From GCA-002726655 sp046582185 (GTDB lineage: Bacteria > Pseudomonadota > Gammaproteobacteria > Pseudomonadales > Azotimanducaceae), in the NCBI GenBank assembly GCA_046582185.1, contig JAYGEX010000019.1, positions 62,001 to 126,000 on the forward strand: 64,000 bases of DNA, given 5' to 3'. The notes beneath the pieces were generated by a model, which saw only the letters and a list, made by a program, of their open reading frames with translations, ran no database searches and was not told the origin of the DNA. This document shows positions 16,846 through 25,749 of the stretch, piece after piece; positions within the stretch are counted from its first letter, which is position 1; each line of letters begins with the position of its first letter. Position numbers and translations under genes: made by a program.

Positions 16846-19129
16846 TTAGTGGAACAGTCTAGCCAGATCTGGTTTGTAAATAATTTCGAAGCCTGTATAT
16901 CGGGGCTGATTATATTCTGAATAGGTCACTAATCCGCTCCCCTGGCTAGCGGCCGGGTTCAGGGCGACGATGTCTCCGTCATTAAGATTAACAACATTCT
17001 GTAAATAGCGCTTGTCATTTACGTTCTGACTAAAGAGCCGAAAGGTCCATTCCTTCCATCTGTAGTCGACCGACAGATCCCAGGTACTGTAGTTATTAAC
17101 CCTTGCAATAGGAATCAGGGGGTTAGTCTGGTAGTCATCCACAAAGCGGTACACAGCGTTAAAACTAACCACGCCCGAGGCGAAGTTAATTGAATAGAGA
17201 GTGGATAGATACCATGAATCAGTAGGGGCTCTATTGGACAAGGCGGAAGATAGGTCCTGTTCTGTGCCTGGAATTTCCAGGTTTGGCACATCGTAGTCCT
17301 GGAAGTCAGCCCTAATATGGTTGTAGGTACCGCGCAGGTATAAATTATCAATGGGCACATATTCCATTTCGAGTTCAAAGCCGTTGGATTCGGGCGACAT
17401 TGTCTATTACTGATTCAAGTCGGCCAGGTGCGGCAGGAGAAATAAACTGCTCACGTTTGTGGTCCTGGTCTATTTGGTAGTAGGCCATGTTGAGGCGAAG
17501 TTTGTCGTTGAACCATTCGCTCTTCATGCCAATTTCCCAATTTTCGGAGGTTTCTGAAGCATAGCTTTGCGCTGATTCGAGGGTGACAGCATTCTCGCTA
17601 TACCCACCCGGGAGGAATCCTTCAGAGAATCGCAGATAAATCATTGCCTGATCATCAACCCGGTAACTAAGCCCTGCCGAGAACGTCCATTCATCCCAGT
17701 CCTTAGCGGCGATGATCTGCACCGGAGACGGCAGGATTGCATCATTTAGCCGAATTGCCGGGGGACTGTGATCAAATTCTTTTTCGATAAATGAATATCT
17801 TGTACCCACATCGACAATCCATCTCTTATTTAAGCGGTATTCCAGATGCATGAACCCGGAGCTTATCTTGGACTCTGTGTGTGATTTGAGCTACTGAATT
17901 TCGCCTGGTGCATGGCCACTTGATAGTCCGGCGTTGCCCAATGCATTCAGGATGAAAAATTCTTCCTGAAACAAACTATATTCATAATCTAGCAGGTATA
18001 ACCCTGTGACGAAATGTAATCTTTCAGTCAATTGTTTGGAGATTGTTACTTCTTGTGAAAACTGATCGTAATCCTGTTCTGAAATCACCGAATAGAAATC
18101 CACCTGCGTGGCATCAAGATCTCTGGACATTGTCTCGTCCGTCGCCCGATAACCTGTAATGCTTGTGACGTCGAACCCTTTCCAGTTGAAATCGATTCTG
18201 AGGTTATGGCAATCCCCTTCTAGCTGTCGTTGGTTGCTAAAATTCTGCGCAGTCCGATTGAGGGATTCTGTTTGCGGTATGGATGGGCCAATGCTTGACG
18301 CACAGGCTTCGTCGGTCATTGCGTTAATACATAGCAGGTCTGTGGTAATACTTAAGTTAAGGAGCCCTTGCGTATTTGCTTCATCGTCCTCGTTATCCTA
18401 GGTATATTGCACCGACAGATTGTCATTAATATCCCAGAGGGAACTGGTCGAAAGCGCTAACCTGTCTTCCCTGTTTTCTTCTCGTCCGTTGATTACATTT
18501 CTCATGTAGTTTCCATCACCATCTACGTAATTTACCGATACCTTCCCTGCCAGAGATGAAGTCACGGGAAAGTTAAATACCGCATCAAACTCTTTTCTGT
18601 CGTTGTCGCCAAAACTCGCGCGCAGATCAGTGCCGAATTCTCCAGATGGCCTGCTTCGAACCAGATTAATAGTACCGGCGATATTAGGTGCGCCTTGATA
18701 AGTGGACTGGGGGCCTCTGGCGATTTCTATTTGCTCGAAATCAAACAGCGTTTGTAGCTGACTGGTATGAGTTCCCACATAGACACCATCGATGCCCACC
18801 GCGACTGCAGGCTCAAAACCCTTTGTAACTTCTGAGGATCCAATGCCGCGCATACTGATTGCTGCGCCGCGCGGCGTACTGCTTAATCGATCGATGATTA
18901 CGCCAGGTGCAATGCCTTCGAGATCTTCCAGGTCTCGTGCGTAGGTCTTCTCAATGTCGAATTTTTTGATGACGGTGACGGATTCAGGTGTCCACTGAAG
19001 GGCTTCACTTCGAATACGAACACTCGTTGATTGTTCCGATATAGTAAATGCTTCCTGGGCATGTCCATGAGATGTTGTTGTGGCTACGGCAATGCAAAGT
19101 ACAATTAGAGGAACACTTGCTCTCATCAT
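16846..19129 (-). pseudogene. TonB-dependent receptor gene with two ambers and a frameshift
   Basis: A receptor of about 760 codons. The 5' part has a signal peptide (to HGHAQ) and a plug domain ('LEDLEGIAPGVII', 'ISMRGIGSS', 'FEQIEIARGPQSTYQG'). In-frame TAG codons lie at 18398-18400 and 17891-17893, with barrel sequence continuing in frame past both ('FDVTSITGYRATDE', 'FMHLEYRLNKRWIVDVGTRY'). A frameshift near 17375-17400 is needed to reach the last barrel part ('GFELEMEYVPIDNLYLRGTYNH') and C-terminus. The stop and ATG of the last frames overlap. Three lesions make loss of function likely, unless the sequence is faulty. Such receptors import siderophores, carbohydrates or hydrophobic substrates. 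Confidence 0.85.
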
Positions 19130-19228
19130 GGTTTCCGAAGGAGAGTTTAATACACCAAAGCTGGAATGCTCATGGTAGGCGGGTGTGCAAGAAAATCAAC
19201 CACGAGCTGTAGCGTCTGTATATGTGAT

Positions 19229-19549
19229 CTAGATGATGTCGGTGGTGATCGCGATGGTGTCGTTTTCGACTTTGAGGGGATAGGTCTTTATTGCTTCATA
19301 TGCTGGTGGTGCCTGAACGGAACCGTCTTTGAGCGAAAACTCAGCGCCGTGGTATGGGCAGGTAATGCAACCATCACTCAACATACCGCCTTCAAGTGTT
19401 AGATCCTCATGGCTGCAATGGTAAGCGATGGCATAGTACTCACCTTGATGCTTGCATAACAATATTTCTTCGCCATTAAGTTCAACAAACATCTGACCGT
19501 CTTCCTCGAGTTCTGATGTTGCAGCAACAACGTTGTATTTGACGGACAT
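19229..19549 (-). CDS. Rieske-type [2Fe-2S] ferredoxin
   Basis: A 106-residue soluble Rieske protein. Ligands are the C-x-H of 'YHCSHEDLTLEGG' and the C-x2-H of 'CPYHGAEFSL', and the residue order matches the ferredoxin components of aromatic-ring dioxygenases and related systems. No dioxygenase or reductase gene is next to it, so its partner is unknown. It lies upstream of the broken TonB receptor in the same direction. Confidence 0.9.
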   Translation of the reverse strand: MSVKYNVVAATSELEEDGQMFVELNGEEILLCKHQGEYYAIAYHCSHEDLTLEGGMLSDGCITCPYHGAEFSLKDGSVQAPPAYEAIKTYPLKVENDTIAITTDII

Positions 19550-19720
19550 ATTACGATGACTCAGGCAGTGGAACGCCTCTTGAAATGACTAATTCAGTCA
19601 ATTCCTGATGACGGGTGGTGAGCAGGAATTGTCTTAACAAATTTAGATATGGAAATTCGCGCGGGATAATGAGCGCTCGAACAAAAATGCTCGAGCGAGA
19701 TAGCGCTAAGTAGCGTGATC

Positions 19721-20389
19721 TTAGTGGAAGCTATCTATACCTTCGCGTAGTCTGACTGCCCATTTCCTGAGTTCACGCTTGACTTCTCCGCGGCTTGAAA
19801 CCGACGTAGAACGCACAGCCATTACAGGATCGACACCGCGTCGATCTACACCGCGGGCAAGTATTTCGTTGCTTTCTGAATCACGGAATTCAAGGACCAG
19901 CGTAATTTCACCAATCCTCGATAGGTAGACTTCAGTGCGGCCTATTGCTTGCGGTGGTACGTTTGAGACGACATCAAGCAATGCACCTGTTATTTCGAGG
20001 ACATCAGGACCTTCCTCGTTCACCAGGCTGTAGTGCTTGCTCTTGCCTAGCTCATCTAGAAACACTTCACGCACAAGTTCTTCGAGCATAGCTCGCGCCT
20101 TTGCATTAACAGGAAAATCTGTTTGTGACGAACGAACCCGCGACGTTCCACCGGGTGAGTTTCTGACATTGCGATATTCTATGCCTGCGCCCACCAAACG
20201 AATTTTGGTGTAACCGGTGAGGTCCATATCCGGCTTTACCCAGGCGTATTGCATTTTTGAGTTATCCACTCTATGCAAACCATCAAAGGTTATTTCTGCA
20301 TTGGGCCCTGTTTGCACTGATGGGGCGGTTTGGCATCCAGCCACTAGTGTTGCCAGTACAACGGTTCCTACTAGTTTATATAGCGACAT
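19721..20389 (-). CDS. DUF3313 family lipoprotein
   Basis: A 222-residue lipoprotein. The signal peptide ends at lipobox 'LVAGC' (residues 14-18), after which it matches the DUF3313 family ('ARAMLEELVREVFLDELG', 'VLEITGALLDVV', 'LVLEFRDSESNEILARGVDRR'). The start at 20389 is preferred over 20443 because AGGAGAGA precedes it and the signal peptide begins there. Its function is unknown. The ribosome-site region is almost identical to that of the cold-shock gene. Confidence 0.85.
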   Translation of the reverse strand: MSLYKLVGTVVLATLVAGCQTAPSVQTGPNAEITFDGLHRVDNSKMQYAWVKPDMDLTGYTKIRLVGAGIEYRNVRNSPGGTSRVRSSQTDFPVNAKARAMLEELVREVFLDELGKSKHYSLVNEEGPDVLEITGALLDVVSNVPPQAIGRTEVYLSRIGEITLVLEFRDSESNEILARGVDRRGVDPVMAVRSTSVSSRGEVKRELRKWAVRLREGIDSFH

Positions 20390-20517
20390 AAGACATCTCT
20401 CCTGAGTTGTTATGTAATTATTATTGTAGAAGTAAGGGGTCATAAAAAATTAGCGAATGCTAGAACGTCGATTTGGCAGTGTATCGAAATCTCATCCAAT
20501 GTAAAGGCTGAAAGGTT

Positions 20518-21168
20518 TTAACGCCACGCAAACACAGGCTGGTCGTAGTCAAGAACACGTGTGGGATTGCCGAGGATACCCACTTCACGAAACTGATAAA
20601 GCATGGCTGCGGTGGGGGAATAGATCACGTCGTTCAGATAGTTCATCGAAAGCACCAGCTTTTCACTTTCTGGAATGGATTCCAAATTGGGCGAATCTTC
20701 CCGGGTGAGTTCCGGAAATGTAAAGGGGTGAATCGAGGCGACTTCATCCGGGTTAGGTTCCAGGTGTCGGTCGTCAATATCTGCCCACACCACCACCGGT
20801 GTAATGACGTATCCTGATCTTGTAATGTAGTCATCCAAAGTGCCAAGTACATGGTCGAGGTTTAACTCCAGATTCACCTCTTCATGCAACTCTCGAAGCG
20901 CCGCTTCTACGGCATTTTCACCGGCATCTAACCGGCCGCCAGGCATGGCCCACTGCCCGCTGTGGTCTCTAAGTTTGGTGGATCGTTTAGTGACGATGAT
21001 GGCCGCGTCGCGCTCATGTTCGAAAATTGTCACAGCGACCGCTGCAGTCCTAAGTCCTTCAGAAGATTGTCGCTTGTCTTCGAACAGTCCGACATTATTC
21101 GAAATCGAGCGCCGTAGATCTTGGGTATAACGGAAATTGTCTACTGCTTTCATTCTTGTATCTGTCAT
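20518..21168 (-). CDS. Nudix hydrolase (CoA-pyrophosphatase/NudL-like)
   Basis: A 216-residue protein with a complete Nudix box: 'GGRLDAGENAVEAALRELHEEV' fits G-x5-E-x7-REUxEE. The placement and length resemble CoA/acyl-CoA pyrophosphatases, but the NudL-specific motif is not clear, so the substrate stays open. The reading frame extends upstream to 21204 and overlaps the preceding peroxiredoxin gene; ATGs at 21168 and 21153 are both plausible starts. Confidence 0.85.
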   Translation of the reverse strand: MTDTRMKAVDNFRYTQDLRRSISNNVGLFEDKRQSSEGLRTAAVAVTIFEHERDAAIIVTKRSTKLRDHSGQWAMPGGRLDAGENAVEAALRELHEEVNLELNLDHVLGTLDDYITRSGYVITPVVVWADIDDRHLEPNPDEVASIHPFTFPELTREDSPNLESIPESEKLVLSMNYLNDVIYSPTAAMLYQFREVGILGNPTRVLDYDQPVFAWR

Positions 21169-21181
21169 CAAATGAGAAGCG

Positions 21182-21670
21182 TCAATTCGCCTCTTTTTTT
21201 GCATGTTGAGCGTTTAAGTAACCCATCAAGGTAATTGCTTCGGCAGGGTCCATTCGGCCGATGGGTGAATTGCTGTAGGTAGACATCATCACCTTTCCAC
21301 TCTTGGTGAGCAGGAATTCACTAGGCTGAATGTGGTTTCGTCGCTTATCCCACCAGGCACCGATTGCATCACCTTGTTCTCTGGTGACACCATAAGCCAC
21401 TGGAAACCCAAGAGGATCTGCAACCTTTGAAGTATCTTCCAACGAATCGACACTAGCGGCAACAATGGTCACACCCAGTTCAGTAAACGCTTCACGGCGC
21501 TCTTCATATCCGGCTAACAGTCGGATGCAAAAAGGTCACCAATGGCCTCGGTAGAACAGAACGAGTGTAAATGGTGTTTCAGATTCTGGAGGCAGATTGA
21601 TACTTGTTCCATCTGTGGACGTCAGAGTCATGGCAGGAAAAGTATCGCCCGGATTGAGCATTGCAGTCAT
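21182..21670 (-). CDS. AhpC/TSA-type peroxiredoxin with UGA at the peroxidatic Cys (candidate selenoprotein)
   Basis: A single frame from ATG 21670 to stop 21182 (162 residues) is broken only by TGA at 21536-21538, codon 45. The surroundings read 'LVLFYRGHW-[UGA]-PFCIR', where this peroxiredoxin-like family has the peroxidatic/resolving pair W-C-P-x-C. The UGA is thus at the attacking Cys, and Cys48 completes UxxC. All other family positions are intact on both sides ('LAGYEERREAFTELGV', 'AASVDSLEDT'). A hairpin lies at SECIS distance (21508-21526). Either the codon is read as selenocysteine, as known for other bacterial peroxiredoxins, or it is a TGC to TGA mutation or error. The sel genes are not in the window. 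Confidence 0.7.
21508..21526 (-). promoter_or_regulatory. SECIS-like hairpin 3' of the peroxiredoxin UGA
   Basis: On the minus strand, nine bases after the UGA, ATCCG (21522-21526) pairs with CGGAT (21508-21512). Inside, after an A/C mismatch, CT pairs with AG around a GTT loop. The apical loop begins about 18 bases after the UGA and opens with G. This fits the general model of bacterial SECIS elements (stem-loop within the coding region just 3' of UGA, small loop with an early G). Short hairpins also occur by chance, so this is supportive only. Confidence 0.4.
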
Positions 21671-21787
21671 CGAATAGCTTCCTTATTGATATAGACAGTA
21701 TTCACAAACAGTATTCATCACCAGTGTGCACTGCAGAGGATTATTCTACAAGAGCGCAGGTAATTTTGGCTTTGCTATTGCCGGTAA

Positions 21788-21916
21788 CTAGAAGACCGGG
21801 TCAATTGGGCAAATAGTTCCGAACGCGGATTCAATTATTGCAGCACCATCACCATCTTTGCTTGCGATCGGCTGGCCCAGTTCGATTGCTGATTTCGTCC
21901 AGAGTTCTTCCGTCAT
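21788..21916 (-). CDS. Short ORF of unknown status
   Basis: A 42-residue frame with a strong ribosome site (AGGAG 9 bases before ATG 21916). The N-terminus (MTEELWTKSAIELGQPIASK) resembles the start of amidase-signature enzymes, after which the sequence is unrelated and soon stops. It may be the 5' stump of a deleted amidase gene or a true small protein. It lies between the peroxiredoxin and MscS genes, among other damaged genes. Confidence 0.35.
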   Translation of the reverse strand: MTEELWTKSAIELGQPIASKDGDGAAIIESAFGTICPIDPVF

Positions 21917-21941
21917 ATAAACTCCTGATAGAGATGATTGA

Positions 21942-22925
21942 CTAGCTTTCTTTTATAAGATGAACGTCCCGTTGCGGATGAGGTACTTTGAAGCCTGCAT
22001 TGGCCAGCGAATTAAATATTCCCAGGTTAATATTGTGCAGCTTGTCGAAGTAGGGCTAAGTGGGAATCCAGACGCGATAGCCAATTTCAATTGTTGCTTC
22101 GCCCAATTTATTGATACCAACCTGAGGTTTCAGATCACTATCTAAACCTTCAGTGCTAGCCAGGACTCCATAAATGAGTTTGGTAGCTTCTTCAGGCGAG
22201 CTCGTATAGCTGATGTAAACGGACCCTTCAAGGATGCGATTGGCTTCCGAGTTACGATGGATCTCTCCAACTACATGTTTGTTGGGAATAATAATGCGTT
22301 CGCCATCTTCCGCCACAAGTACAGTATTTGAAAGGGTGATCTCTTCGACCTGCCCGAAACACCCCTGAATGGTGATGGTGTCGCCGACTTTATAGAGTCG
22401 CGCGAGTATTATCATTAAGCCAGCGCCGTAGTTGGATACCGGTCCCTGCAGAGCGAAACTTGCGCCAACTGCCAGGCCACCCAATGCGGCAATAAACGGG
22501 TTAATACTAATGCCCAATTTATCCAGGGCAATGATGACGAACATGCCGATTACAATGATTCGCACGATTGCGGCAATGAACTGTCGCAGGGTTACATCTA
22601 CATTTTGTTTTTCCTGTAGCTTGAGTACTGCCTTGGAAACCAATCCGGCAACGACATAACCAGCCAGCAGAATGAGAAATGCACCAAATAGCTGGAACGA
22701 GTAATTCACTAGAAACGCCACAACCAGCTCATAAACTTCCTGGACCAGCTTCAATTCAGTTTCCACTAAAGTTCCAACATTAGTCTTTTGGGAGATCGCT
22801 TGGATGCTGGCTGAATTGTATGAGAAGCCTTGCCGGGCAGCAAGTTTTGCATCCCTGCAAAATGCGTCCGAATAAAGACAAACCGTATTCTTCGCAAACC
22901 TAGTCCGATCACTGAGTTCTGGCAC
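21942..22925 (-). pseudogene. MscS-type mechanosensitive channel gene with in-frame amber near the 3' end
   Basis: A small-conductance mechanosensitive channel. It has membrane helices ('FGAFLILLAGYVVAGLV', 'IIVIGMFVIIALDKLGI'), the pore helix 'AALGGLAVGASFALQGPVSNYGAG', and the beta and alpha/beta cytoplasmic domain. TAG at 22056-22058 follows 'GYRVWIPT'. The frame then continues for 37 codons to TAG 21942 with the normal family ending ('YFDKLHNINLGIFNSL', 'PHPQRDVHL'). The truncated protein would lose the last helix/strand that closes the cytoplasmic vestibule. A likely start is GTG 22766, because the sequence upstream of it is not family-like. It may still be partly functional. Confidence 0.75.
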
Positions 22926-23040
22926 TAAGGGGCTTTCGCGAGCGCAGTTGTGTAGCGTAGGGAGGGCAGGATACCCGAGTAGCTAACCTTGTCTGATTGC
23001 CGGAGCCGTCAATGCAAAATACACCGCCATCCCATGAGAA

Positions 23041-25749
23041 CTAAGCAAGCTTTATATCTACTGCAATGACCTTGTACTCCGGGCACATGGTTTCTTCATC
23101 AACCACGGCGCTGGTTACATTGTTGACCATCTGTTCGGGAAAGTGGAAGGTTGTAAATACAATGCCTGGCTTAACCTTGTCGGATATTTCTGCCGTCAGA
23201 TTAACTTCACCTCGCTTTGAATAAAGGTGCGTCTTGTCCCCGGAGTTTATACCTTTTGCTCTGGCATCCCGCTCATTGATCAGGAGTATGTCTTCATCAA
23301 CTATTAGCTCATTCGCCGTCCTTCGGGTCATTGTGGCTGCATTGTAGTGGGCCAGGACTCGGCTGGTCGTAAGGATCAATGGAAACTCTTCGCTATTGTC
23401 CTGTAATTCGGCTGTCTCCTTCCAGTCGAAGTAATGGAACTTACCCTTCTTGCCTTTGAATGATTCTTGGTGAAGGATTTTTGTATCCACGCCATCCGCT
23501 ATGATCGGCCATTGTTTGCCATTGTCCGATAGATTTTCCCAGGTTGCGCCGCTAAAGAAGGGCACGACATCAGCGATCTCGCCAAGCACAGTGGCGGCAT
23601 CATAGTCAGCCTGCTGATAACCCATGCGATTCATCATGTCGACGATTATCTGTCCATCCACCTTCGTTCCTTTCAGCGGAGGCACCGCAGCCTGGACTCG
23701 TTGCACCCTTCTTTCGCCGTTAGTGAAGGTGCCACTTTTTTCCAAAAAGGATGTACCCGGCAGGACAACATCTGCGAGTTTGGCAGTTTCCGAGAAGAAT
23801 ATTTCCTGAACTACGAGCAGGTCCAAGTTCGATAGCGCGGCAATAACATGATTTGTATTTGGGTCGGTTTGGGCGACATCTTCGCCTAGAATCCAAAGTG
23901 CCTTTAAGTCTCCGGAGAGTGCGGCATCAAACATTTGGGGAATTTTCAGCCCGGGTGTCACTGGTGATTGAACGCCGTACTTGTCTTCATAATATTGAAG
24001 GTTTTCGGGTTCTGACAATGGCAGGTAACCCGCCCCTTGATGAGGCTGACATCCCATATCAGCGGCGCCCTGGACGTTGTTTTGGCCCCTCAAAGGGTTA
24101 ACGCCGACGCCGGTGCGGCCAATATTTCCCGTGAGCATTGCAATATTGGCGATTAACATCACCGTTTTTGAGCCCTGGCTATGTTCTGTTACGCCGAGGC
24201 CATGAAAAGACATTGCCTTGGCTGCTGAGCCATATGCAATTGCAGCAGCTTCAAGTAAGGTTGGCTCTACCCCTGCGATCTCGCACATTTCCAGAGGGTC
24301 GAGCTTTTCAATATTGCGGATAAACTCTTCATGGTCTTCACAACGCTCACTAATGAATGCGTGATCAACCAGATCGTGTTTAACGATGTAGTGGAGCAAG
24401 GTGTTGAGCACAGCGACATTGGTGCCCGGTTTCAACTGGATGTGAAAGTCAGAGATTCTGGCTAGTTCGGTAACAACCGGGTCGATCACAATCAGGGTCT
24501 TGCCGGCAATTGCCTGCTGTTTGATTTTTGCGCCGGTAACCGGGTGGGCCGACGTTGGATTTGCTCCAGTGACCATCATCAGATCAGTTTCGTCCAGCTC
24601 TGCAATTGAATTAGTGGCAGCCCCGGTACCGAAGCTTTGCTGCATTCCGAATGCAGTGGGCGAATGGCAGACCCGGGCGCAGCAATCGATATTATTCGTG
24701 CCGCATGCAGCGCGAACAAATTTTTGCATAAGATAATTTTCTTCATTGGTGCAGCGGGCAGATGAAATGCCAGCGAATGCGTCCGGCCCATTGGCCTCGA
24801 TGATAGCCTTGAGGCGGTGCTCAATGAAGCTATATGCTTCATCCCAACTGACTTCCTCGAATACGCCATCTTTCTTGAGTAAGGGAGATTGCAAACGGTC
24901 CGGGTGATTGTAAAAGCGAAATGAGTAGCGTCCCTTCAAGCAGGTATGCCCCTGGTTAACTTCAGCGTCCATTGGGGCGCTAATTGAAACGACCTTGTTA
25001 TCCTTTACTGCGACCTCAAGATTACAGCCTACTCCGCAGTATGAGCATATAGTGCGAACAGTCTCGTCGGCCACGTTAGATTTCGATTGAAAGACGTCGC
25101 TGATTGCTGCGGTTGGGCACGTTGCTGCGCAGGCGCCACAAGAGACGCATGAGCTATCCCCAAAAAGTAAGTCGTCGTCTTTTATGATGCTTGATTCAAA
25201 CCCGCGACCTGCCATGGACAGGACAAACTCTCCCTGAATCTCATCGCAGGCGCGAACGCATCGTGAACAATTAATGCACTTGGATAAATCCATGCGCATA
25301 TATGGATGGCTGGTATCTTTTTCTTTATTTAGATGGTTTACCGGCTGGTAGTAGCGCACATCCCTGATGCCAACACTCGCGGCGACATCCTGTAACTCAC
25401 AATTGCCATTCACTTCACAGGTAAGACAATCCAGCGGATGATCGGTTAGTACCAGTTCAATAATATTTTTGCGAAGCTTTGTTATTCGCTCGCTATTGGT
25501 ATAGATCTGCATGCCTTCGGCGATTTGTGTATGACATGATGCAACAGTTCGTACAGCGCCATCAGCAGTGAGGGCCACGTCTACAGAGCACACCCGGCAG
25601 GCGCCAAAGGGGGTAAGTCTTGGGTCATCGCAGAGGGTGGGGATTCGATTGTTTAACTGATGGCGGCGAGTAAATTCCAGTATGGTTTCGCCGGTGCTAA
25701 TCGTCAGAGGCTGACCATCTATCCAGGCAATTTTCTCCGAGCTGTTCAT
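23041..25749 (-). CDS. fdsA: NAD-dependent formate dehydrogenase, alpha subunit (Mo-bis-MGD)
   Basis: A 902-residue soluble catalytic subunit. In order it has an N-terminal [2Fe-2S] ferredoxin domain ('LCDDPRLTPFGACRVC'), the H-x3-C-x2-C-x5-C cluster ('HPLDCLTCEVNGNC'), two [4Fe-4S] sets ('CINCSRCVRACDE', 'CVSCGACAATCP'), the MGD-proximal cluster ('CSYCGVGC'), then the Mo domains. The catalytic ligand is Cys ('RVCHSPTA'), not selenocysteine. It oxidises formate to CO2, passing electrons to FdsB and NAD+. Its ATG overlaps the fdsB stop by four bases (ATGA), so translation is coupled. Confidence 0.95.
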   Translation of the reverse strand: MNSSEKIAWIDGQPLTISTGETILEFTRRHQLNNRIPTLCDDPRLTPFGACRVCSVDVALTADGAVRTVASCHTQIAEGMQIYTNSERITKLRKNIIELVLTDHPLDCLTCEVNGNCELQDVAASVGIRDVRYYQPVNHLNKEKDTSHPYMRMDLSKCINCSRCVRACDEIQGEFVLSMAGRGFESSIIKDDDLLFGDSSCVSCGACAATCPTAAISDVFQSKSNVADETVRTICSYCGVGCNLEVAVKDNKVVSISAPMDAEVNQGHTCLKGRYSFRFYNHPDRLQSPLLKKDGVFEEVSWDEAYSFIEHRLKAIIEANGPDAFAGISSARCTNEENYLMQKFVRAACGTNNIDCCARVCHSPTAFGMQQSFGTGAATNSIAELDETDLMMVTGANPTSAHPVTGAKIKQQAIAGKTLIVIDPVVTELARISDFHIQLKPGTNVAVLNTLLHYIVKHDLVDHAFISERCEDHEEFIRNIEKLDPLEMCEIAGVEPTLLEAAAIAYGSAAKAMSFHGLGVTEHSQGSKTVMLIANIAMLTGNIGRTGVGVNPLRGQNNVQGAADMGCQPHQGAGYLPLSEPENLQYYEDKYGVQSPVTPGLKIPQMFDAALSGDLKALWILGEDVAQTDPNTNHVIAALSNLDLLVVQEIFFSETAKLADVVLPGTSFLEKSGTFTNGERRVQRVQAAVPPLKGTKVDGQIIVDMMNRMGYQQADYDAATVLGEIADVVPFFSGATWENLSDNGKQWPIIADGVDTKILHQESFKGKKGKFHYFDWKETAELQDNSEEFPLILTTSRVLAHYNAATMTRRTANELIVDEDILLINERDARAKGINSGDKTHLYSKRGEVNLTAEISDKVKPGIVFTTFHFPEQMVNNVTSAVVDEETMCPEYKVIAVDIKLA

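Noticed and set aside
5247..22058. UAG reassigned to a sense codon, explaining ambers in the DinB-like, TonB and MscS genes
   Set aside because: Intact genes here end in TAG with plausible C-termini and close neighbours (SirB1-like gene at 323, LLM gene at 15865, Rieske gene at 19229), and other broken genes carry frameshifts. Recoding of UAG genome-wide does not fit.
24600..24720. Selenocysteine in formate dehydrogenase alpha
   Set aside because: The active-site codon reads Cys ('RVCHSPTA') and the 902-codon frame has no in-frame UGA.
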